NCBI GenBank assembly: GCA_015499995.1
Contig: JADNRV010000694.1
Coordinates: 1 to 17,327 of the forward strand
Origin: Flammula alnicola
Taxonomy: Eukaryota > Basidiomycota > Agaricomycetes > Agaricales > Strophariaceae
Reading direction: 5' to 3'
Length of the DNA stretch: 17,327 nt
Numbering within the stretch: the first letter of the stretch is position 1; each line of letters starts with the position of its first letter. The notes beneath the pieces were generated by a model. The model was not told the DNA's origin and did not search any database. It worked only from the letters and a program-made list of their open reading frames with translations. Shown here in pieces: positions 9,954 through 17,327 of this stretch. The translations under genes were made by a program, and so were the position numbers.

Positions 9954-10382
9954 AGTTACTGTAGCGTAGAAGCAGATAAATAAGTAAGCAGAACCAACAG
10001 CTAGGCCCGCAGGTGAGGGAAGTCTGTAGAGAATCGAATTTAAAATTAAAGCAGTTCAAATCACGTGTATAATATATTAGTATCTATTTCAATTCACTCT
10101 GTAACGTCTGTTCAACGAGTCGACCCGTTCTTTATTTCATGAGTGCACCGTGACGGTACTAAACACCTACGTATTTCTTGGAGACACAAGGTGCGCATAT
10201 GAATGCAACTTGCTTCGAACCCTGGGCTCGAGTTTAAAATTTATTATAATTTCTTGAATCCGCGTAACAGAACTCCTAATATGCTGCGTTACTAACGCTT
10301 GCTGAAGTTTGCCTTAAACCACGTCGACTTTCGCTGAACCGTAGAGTTGAAAGCTTTGAGCTCCACATTTCCTGTCACCAAA
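9954..10382. other. Intergenic region between HEM12 and the OYE gene
   Basis: No gene seen over 429 bp. The first part is AT-rich with an AATAAA-like stretch (ATAAATAA, 9977-9984) shortly after the HEM12 stop, a plausible polyadenylation signal. A CACGTG E-box (10062-10067, within TCACGTG), a typical bHLH-factor site, lies about 320 bp before the next start codon. Whether it is used is unknown. Confidence 0.5.
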
Positions 10383-12252
10383 ATGTCTTTTGAATGGACG
10401 GAACAACCTCAAGATGGGTCTGACGGACACGAGCTTCCGACGGCTGCAGAATCTACTCCAGCAAGCGTCGTCTTCCAATCCGCCATGCTTCCATGCGGCA
10501 GGCGAGTTCGGAATAGGCTTGTTAAGGTATATTTTCTTAGGAATCTTCCATTTTCTGCCCTTATATATGGATATCTCATTTGAAGGTCGCCATGTACGAG
10601 CACTTGGCTGCTTTCAACGGTGGTCCTCCAAACGCATACCACTTTCGTTTATATTCCGAATGGGCCAAATATGACTGGGGAATGATCATAACTGGAAATG
10701 TTGCTATAAGTCAAGACCACCTTACTCTTGGAAGAGACGTCGTCCTTCCAGCATCCCGGGACATTAACTCGGAAGAGGTTCTTCATCCCTTCAGGAAACT
10801 GGCGGAATGTATACACGGCAGGGCTACTTTTCGAGCCCCTCATGAGACAAGCTCTGGGAATTGCAACAATACTCTCGCCATCATGCAACTCAACCACGCA
10901 GGTCGACAGTCAAGTAATTTCATAGGCGGCCGTCTTCCTTTCCATGCGCCCTCAGCGCCGAGCTCTATCCGAGTGGGATCTGGCGACACATTCATGTCGA
11001 AAATTGTAAACTCCATCATGTTTCAGACACCAAAGTCCATGTCAAAGGACGATGTGCTCAGCGTCATCGACCGTTTTGTTGAAGGTGCTATCCTTGCGCA
11101 CCGAACGGGCTTTGATGGAGTTCAATTGCACGTCGCACACGGATGTCAGTCCTTATTCTGATTGGGCACCCGTCTAAATTACTAAAGTTTTGCGGTTAGA
11201 TCTTCTTTCCCAATTTCTTTCGCCAAAGGTGAGGGCTATATCTTCCTCCAATTGCGTGGTATTCATTTGGATCGCAGGTGAACATAAGGCAGGACCTCTA
11301 CTCGTCGGAAAATGCCCTTGACATAATTCATACTATTGTGCAACGCGCACGCGAATCCACCGCGAAAGATTTCGTCTTATGCATCAAGCTAAATGCCGCG
11401 GATTACAGCACGACGGAAATTTCGGACGATGACGCTCTGACCAACTCGGAGCAATGCGCCCTCAAACACTTACTAGCCATAGCGAGCTGGGGACTCGTTG
11501 ACGTTGTTGAAATCAGTGGTGGAGACTACGAAAAGCCGGGTGAGTAACCATGACCATCATAATTATTTACGGCGTGGTAATTATATCTCTATTCCACAGA
11601 CTTCATGACATCTGAAAACAATGGCTCGAAGACTCCGCGTCAGGCATTTTTTTCTCGATTTTCTCATCAAGCCCTTCGGGCGCTGGAATCCATCCGAGAC
11701 TCAACAGCGAGTCCTTTACCTACCATACTACTTACAGGTGGACTTCGGACCACAGGGTTACTCCGTTCAGCCTTGGAATCAAGACATGCCGACCTTCTTG
11801 GCATCGGAAGGGGGTCTGTTCTATGCCCAGATCTTCCATCTCTTGTCCTCGAAAGACTGAAAGATTCTCACCGATGGGATAACCAACCACTCGGTCGCGA
11901 ACCAGACTTACGAAAACCTAGCATCCTTGAATACGGCATATTTGCCTGGATATGGAACATCGTGCCGAAGATCAAACTTATAGGTGCAGGAGTTGGATTG
12001 GCGTGGTATGTTGTTGCAATCGGTCGTATCGCCACGGCTGGCCCCCAGGTCGTAACTCAGACTATCAGACCGGAATACGATCGCGGAGGCCTGACCTCTG
12101 TGCTTTGGATGTGGGTTCCACTCTCACCGCGGAGGGACGAAGTACAGAGAAGATATATTGGAACCTTCTTTGTTTCGATCGCTCTGGTGGCATTTATTGC
12201 CTTCATGTTTCGGATAGAATATGTCCGCTCTTTGATACCCATCCTTGTTTGA
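10383..12252 (+). CDS. Old Yellow Enzyme-family NADH:flavin oxidoreductase with C-terminal membrane tail
   Basis: An FMN-dependent TIM-barrel ene-reductase/NADH oxidase-like protein. Exons: 10383-10526, 10586-11144, 11200-11228, 11278-11539, 11600-12252 (TGA), 548 residues. Family marks: the N-terminal barrel strand RNRLVKVAMYEHLA, the segment IITGNVAISQDHL, the flavin-proximal QLNHAGRQ, the active-site stretch [21 protein letters not shown] with a His230/His233 pair (the HxxH form), and the late phosphate-binding elements TILLTGGLRTTG and DLLGIGRGS. After the barrel (about residue 435) the protein continues for over 100 residues with two hydrophobic segments, near 457-477 and 517-537, so it is probably membrane-anchored. 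All junctions keep phase. The electron acceptor and substrate are unknown. It converges on the SCOT gene, with 127 bp between stop codons. Confidence 0.93.
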
Positions 12253-12379
12253 CCGACTGGATAATGCTGTGAGCTTGCTGGTATACCCTTAAAATACTTC
12301 ACTTGTATTGGTATTACGATGCTTCAATCCGGAATAGTTTAACATGTCGGAGAATATTTACACTAACAGGTCCTCGAGA

Positions 12380-14556
12380 TTAGAATGTTCCCAAGTGGTT
12401 TCTGACGGTGAAGTCTGCAGCAGTCTTGGCCTTGACTTCCTCTACAGTTACGCCTTCTGCGATATCAATCAACTCCATCTCTCCGGAGGCTCTGTCGACG
12501 TCGAACACAGCAAGTTCGGTAATAATCGTGCTAACAGTGCGAGCGCCTGTAAGAGGAAGGGAACACTGGTTGAGAATTTTAGATTTGCCATTCTTCGAGC
12601 AGTGTTCCATGACAGCGATGACTTTAGTCTTGTCAGGGTTCGAGACGAGGTCCATAGCTCCACCAATGCCTGGAGAATAAATTAAATTACAACAAATAAA
12701 TGAAAATACAAGTTACGAAATTCGCACCTTTAAGAAGTTTGCCTGGGATCATGAAGTTGGCGATGTCGCCTGCTTTCGAAACTTCCATGGCCTGCAGAAA
12801 CATATATATTCAAGTTGAAGTCCAATCAATTTTAGATTTTGACGTACTCCTAGGATTGCCACATCGACATGCCCGCCGCGAATCATGGCAAATGATTCAC
12901 TAGAGTCTGATTCGTCGAGTCAGCATGGCTAACAAACTAAAGGAACTAAAGACCAACCAAAAACTGAAGCACCAGGAAGAAGAGTGACAGTTTCCTTGCC
13001 AGCATTAATCAGGTCACTGAAATACGTATCCCGATGATCAGTCATCCTAATCAGCATGCAGTCCTAAGAAAAAACATCACTCACGCATCGAGTTGCTCCT
13101 CAGTTGGGTACGGTCCCATACCCAGAATTCCATTCTCACTGTGCAACCAAACCTTTACACCTGGCTCCAGGTATTCTGGGACAAGAGTTGGCATTCCAAT
13201 ACCGAGGTTGACGTAGAAACCATCCTTGATCTCTTTGGCAGCGCGTTTTGCGATACGGTGTCGCTGAGCCACGGCGGCAGCCTTCTCAGGAGATAGTGAA
13301 GAGTCATCGTTAGAGTTCTCCTTTTTCGCGAGGGTGAAGATTTCGATGCGCTTCTCGGAAGTGGCTGGTACAATGCGGTCGACGTAGATACCTGGAAGAT
13401 GGATGGCGTTTGGCGAGATACTGCCAACAGGAACAATTTTCTCAGCCTGTAAATCAAGCATGAGCACATCTACACTCGTATTGTGTAGATGATGTTACCT
13501 CAACAATGGTCAGCTTCGCATTTTTTGCCATGACTGTACTGAAATTCTGTGAAGCGTAACTTGCCATGAACATGGTAAGCATCTTTCAGCTTTCTGATAC
13601 GATTAGCCACATACCGGAAGACACAATTTCCAACTTCATCGACTTTCCAGGCACGAACAAATGCGACATCACCAGGCAAAGCTGTCTCTAGGATGTACCG
13701 TTTTCCGTCTATCTCTCTAGCTTCTTTGGGGATTCCAGGAATTGCGATACCATTGACAGCTCCACCGTCGTTGTAGCGCTGGGGTATAGTGCCTTCTTCC
13801 ACAGCAGTGGAAGCCCCAGTTGGGGTGAAGAAACCAGGGATTCCAGCAGCGTGTGCGCGAATGCGTTCCGCTAAGGTGCCTTGAGGCACAAGTTCCAAGG
13901 TGATCTTCCCTGATAAATATCTGCTTTCGAAGTTCTTGTTGCTAATTTCAGAGTGAAGAAGTTAGCAACAGGCAATTGTTGCTAAAAATAGGAGGATCTT
14001 CACCTTCCTGGGTACGACGCGATGACTTTACCAAGCTGGTTGGTATTCAACAACTTGTCTACAAGAGCAATGCCGCGGCCCGTGAGAATATATTGATGTT
14101 TCGTCTGGCTTATAGGCCTACCTAGTCCGGAGTTACCTCCTCCAGCATTGTTTGAGACTCCCGTGAGATCCGTAACAACATCCTTGCGTTTGGCTAAAGC
14201 CTCCAAGAGGGTGTCTGTGGGTTTTATCAATGAACTTCAGTGGTCCAAATGATCAGGAGGGACTTTTTTGACCTGGGATACCAGCCAAACCAAAACCTAG
14301 GAGTGCAAATCACTTGAGCACGCGGCGAAGAGAGTTGAAGCTGTCACTTACCACCGCACAAGAGGACTGAACCCGACTGGATGTCTTTCACTGCATCATC
14401 CGCCGAGTCCCACAACTTCGACTTGTTTGCTACAGGTTTGTCGACCGGTGTGCTGAATCGTCGAACATTTCCAGGAATAGAGACTGAGGTCGAGATCCGA
14501 AAGGAGGGCGTCGCGACTATTGCATAGGACTTGTATGCCTGTGGTAATTTGAACAT
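12380..14556 (-). CDS. SCOT: Succinyl-CoA:3-ketoacid CoA-transferase, mitochondrial
   Basis: Transfers CoA from succinyl-CoA to acetoacetate (ketone-body or acetyl-group metabolism) in the mitochondrial matrix. Exons on the minus strand: 14556-14352, 14296-14273, 14214-14122, 14058-14004, 13941-13615, 13559-13499, 13446-13085, 13017-12958, 12899-12848, 12791-12728, 12669-12380 (TAA), 530 codons. The N-terminus is basic and Ser-rich with an RRFS cleavage-like site near residue 33, as for import. The A part has [17 protein letters not shown] and [21 protein letters not shown]. The B part has [17 protein letters not shown] and [12 protein letters not shown], whose Glu359 matches the catalytic glutamate of the family. 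[19 protein letters not shown] and [18 protein letters not shown] follow. Both halves are fused in one chain, as in eukaryotes. At the 12958/12899 junction a run of six A (12959-12964, plus strand) makes the family-like acceptor at 12907 out of frame; the next acceptor, at 12900, restores frame with a two-residue deletion. Confidence 0.96.
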
Positions 14557-14929
14557 GACTTGGGATGAACTTGGTTGGCTTCGAGCTTCAGCCCCGCTCT
14601 CCTCTTCGCGGAAAGTCGGGAAACGGGGTGGGGCACAGAGGTTGAGTGGGAATTACGAGAAGGAGAAGCATCATATATAGTAGCCGTAAGCAGCGGGCAA
14701 GGACCAAGGTGAGAGCCGGCAAGATTCGATCACATGTGCATGCAAGACTACATATCCGATCGCGATCAACGCTCTCCTGCAGGTCTCCACTACAAATTCC
14801 ATTTACAGCTTATTTTATTTCCTCCATTCGTACTCTGGGCTACGGCTCGTGGACAGCTGTTCAGCGGTTAATTAGTCGATCTCTTACTCTGCGTACGCCA
14901 AACACGTCCATTTGCACACAATCTTTGAA
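14557..14929. promoter_or_regulatory. Shared divergent promoter region of SCOT and SLH1
   Basis: The start codons of two outward-facing genes are 373 bp apart, so both promoters must lie here or overlap. I see an AT-rich TATATA stretch at 14674-14679 and a palindrome GATCGCGATC near 14759-14768. Neither is proven functional. The short open frame within the region (14646-14945) has no recognisable product. Confidence 0.5.
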
Positions 14930-17327
14930 ATGGGAGGTATCTTGAACCATCTCGACAATCTCATTGGCTCGTCAGAAAGTGGTTTGGACAAAGGTGCAAC
15001 TAGCGAATGGGCACGGTAGATCGTTTTCTTGTTATAAATATTGCTGGCTTATCTGTGTTTCTGTCTGGGAACAGCTTCTCTCAAACCGTGAAAACAATCG
15101 ATAATCTAGCTAGTGATGACGAACCTTTGGCCCAGAATGACCCTTGGAAAGATTCGATCCTCAGCACATATCTCTCCAATAGAGCATCCTCGTCTACAGG
15201 ACAGGAGAACACCTCATTATCTGCTCTGTACAAGTCAGTGACCGACAATAATATCCCCGTTTATCAGATTAACCCTCCGTCTGTAGGAAACCTGACGCAG
15301 ACCACTTGATTCAATCACTTCTGCCCATCCTGTCGTCTAATCGAACGAATGAAGAAATATCCGGCGAACTTGCAGAACTCTTGGGTTTCGATGAAATTGA
15401 ACTTATCATGGGAATCCTTGATGATCGTGGCTCGGCCACAGAACAAGTGAGAGACAATCCCCTCTTTTCCTACGTATATTCACATTGGGGTGAAAGCTCA
15501 ATGAGTACATGGCTCGTTGGAAACCGGCCACTTCTGTGGATCAAGATCAAGGCAGACAGTCAGGACGTATGTTATTATACCTTTGCTATAGTATGATGGC
15601 TGAACTCGTTTGAAACAGTCAACAGTCATGCATTCTCCCAAGACAGTGCTCGTCAGCGGATGCAGAACAATTTGAGGCCACTGCAGCTCGCCCTCTGTTT
15701 CTTGCAGAAGCAGTTGCGTCACCTTTCTGCCTCTTTCTGCCAAATAATCCTGAATGGATCGGTACCAGCAACCGGAGCTCGAGGTCCTTCCACACGTGTA
15801 TTCGTCAACCAAAATGTCCCAGGGAAATGTTGTATCTCAATTCGGTTCTAAGTACATGCTCCCACTTGGTACAACTAGGCAAACTTATGAAGTACTCCAA
15901 GTCCTGCACGGATGAATGTCTGACTAATGCATGACTATTTCACAGGAATACGAGGAAGTCGTTATCCCGCCAGCTAAGCCAGTACCGCCCATGTCGTCTG
16001 AACGCCTCATCCCTATATCTGAGCTTAATGAAATTGTGAAGGGAAGCTTCACGGTATGCCAGATCATCTAAAATGTTTCTTAATGGCGCTCACATACGCT
16101 CATCAGGGTTACTCCGCATTGAACAGGATACAGTCGATCGTTTATCCTACGGCATATGGCTCAAATGAAAATCTTCTCATCTGCGGTAATCCATGTTTTT
16201 GTCGTAATTGTCAATTTGCTGAAATACCCCAAATAGCTCCTACTGGTGCCGTTAGTGATATATCCTGTTGTCGTTCAGATGCTCAAGGAGCTCCAGGGAA
16301 AAAACCGATGTGGCAATGCTTACTATCCTTCGAGTTATTGACCAGCATAGGCTCGAACGCAACCGTACTTCCACCATTGGACACGTTCGTGATAGTATAG
16401 ACAGAGAAGCTTTCAAGATCATTTATGTGTGGGTCTTTTGTCGTGAAATGCCCTGTTCATCTCCTGAAAAAGCTTCTAGCGCCCCAATGAAGGCTCTCGC
16501 GTCAGAAATTGTGCGAAAGCTTGGAAAACGGCTGGCATGGCTATCCATAGAAGTTCGCGAACTCACCGGTACGCCCGACGATTTTATATCTTTCTTCCCA
16601 TTCACAATCGTCTTATCAGGTGATATGCAGCTGACAAGAGCAGAGATTGCGCGAACTCAGGTCATTGTCACTACCCCAGAAAAATGGGATGTGGTAACAA
16701 GAAAACCTACAGGAGAAGGAGAAATTTCATCGGTATGAAAGAAACTTCTCCTATGGATGATGCTGATATTGTCACCACAGAGCTTGAAGCTGTTGATAAT
16801 TGACGAAGTGCATCTATTGAACGAGGAGCGAGGAGCAGTTATAGAGACCATCGTCGCCAGGACACTGCGCCAAGTAAGATTTTCTTCCAGACGCCAATAA
16901 AAAGAACTCTCGTTCACGAAGTTATGCAGGTAGAAGCAAGTCAATCCATGATTCGAATTGTTGGGTTAAGTGCTACCCTTCCAAATTACAAGGACGTCGC
17001 GGAGTTTTTATGGTACGTCTTGGCGTCGTGCATGCCATGACTTGCTAACTCTCTAACTCTCATTATCTCATGTTTCCAGTGCGTCGCACTACAAAGGACT
17101 TTTCTACTTCGATTCATCCTTCAGACCGGTTCCGCTGGAACAACATTTCCTTGGCATCAAAGGAAAACCTGGCAGTTTGCAATCTCGCAAGAACCTGGAT
17201 CATGTCACCTTCCAGAAGGTTTCGGAGCTTGTGGCCGAAGGACACCAAGTTATGGTTTTCGTTCATGCGCGTAAAGAAAAACAGTTAAAACGGCAATGGC
17301 TCTAAAAAGAGATGTCCGTAATGGAAG
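14930..17327 (+). CDS. SLH1: Ski2-like RNA helicase SLH1/ASCC3 (ribosome quality-control trigger complex), N-terminal part
   Basis: A DExH helicase that, as Slh1/Rqt2 in yeast or ASCC3 in animals, splits collided ribosomes; this is family knowledge. Exons: 14930-15015, 15075-15446, 15497-15566, 15619-15712, 15769-15891, 15946-16053, 16107-16185, 16237-16250, 16297-16428, 16480-16568, 16620-16732, 16781-16873, 16930-17012, 17080 to the edge. Landmarks: the N-terminal domain with [11 protein letters not shown] and [16 protein letters not shown], then [40 protein letters not shown] and [16 protein letters not shown], the P-loop APTGAGKT (split by an intron), [32 protein letters not shown] (16802-16813), SAT (16969-16977) and [10 protein letters not shown]. 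The second helicase cassette lies beyond the window. The frame breaks near 15288, 15677, 16299-16304 (in the P-loop) and 17277-17281. Each break is absorbed by a one- or two-base change, and the protein similarity on both sides is high, so assembly error seems likelier than a pseudogene. Confidence 0.9.

Noticed and set aside
12469..12685. ORFs on both strands over the last SCOT exon
   Set aside because: Shadows of the true minus-strand SCOT frame ending at 12380.
14930..17327. Calling SLH1 a pseudogene because of its frameshifts
   Set aside because: All helicase motifs and splice sites are intact, and each break is a one- or two-base event, mostly at homopolymers. Assembly error explains this better, though I cannot exclude decay without reads.
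1..17327. Transposon, CRISPR, viral or secondary-metabolite cluster content
   Set aside because: No terminal repeats, transposase, reverse transcriptase, integrase, repeat arrays or polyketide/peptide synthase or terpene synthase sequences were seen; one P450 and one OYE gene are not enough to call a cluster.

Overview
The window is nuclear DNA of a filamentous basidiomycete, most likely an Agaricomycete. Genes are packed on both strands. Nearly every gene is split by many short GT-AG introns of about 46-65 nt, and several exons are only 10-16 nt. One gene is a DUF6534 membrane protein, a family typical of mushrooms. There is also an intron-containing nuclear tRNA-Tyr. I see no transposon, CRISPR array, prokaryotic operon or viral gene.

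Layout: (1) 1-198, minus: N-terminal fragment of an unidentified protein leaving the left edge. (2) 422-507, minus: tRNA-Tyr(GUA) with a 12-nt intron. (3) 510-1698: no supportable gene. (4) 1699-3867, plus: DUF6534 multi-pass membrane protein in about 22 tiny exons. (5) 3868-5062: mostly non-coding, with one possibly degenerate coding frame. (6) 5063-7209, plus: complete cytochrome P450, 12 exons, 507 aa. (7) 7492-8442, minus: SHG1/BOD1-domain protein, a COMPASS (Set1 H3K4 methyltransferase) subunit. (8) 8716-9953, plus: uroporphyrinogen decarboxylase (HEM12), 361 aa. (9) 10383-12252, plus: Old Yellow Enzyme-family NADH:flavin oxidoreductase with a hydrophobic C-terminal tail, 548 aa. (10) 12380-14556, minus: mitochondrial succinyl-CoA:3-ketoacid CoA-transferase, 530 aa. 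(11) 14930 to the right edge, plus: N-terminal part of the Ski2-like helicase SLH1 (ASCC3/Rqt2).

The genes do not form an evident pathway. Haem synthesis (HEM12) and a haem enzyme (the P450) are near each other, but this looks incidental. Two divergent pairs share short promoters: SHG1/HEM12 (273 bp) and SCOT/SLH1 (373 bp). Two pairs converge: P450/SHG1 and OYE/SCOT.

The most notable signal is a set of reading-frame breaks in otherwise well conserved genes. SLH1 has four single-site frame breaks, at least three in A runs and one of them inside the Walker A motif. SCOT has a probable extra base in an A6 run that an alternative splice site can absorb. SHG1 has a 32-nt spacer that fails phase by one base. 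This pattern suggests homopolymer-length errors in the assembly more than real gene decay, and raw reads would settle it. A second theme is key motifs placed in micro-exons: the P450 haem-ligand Cys lies in an 11-nt exon, its I-helix motif in a 14-nt exon, and most of the SLH1 P-loop in another 14-nt exon. I found no convincing undescribed biological system.
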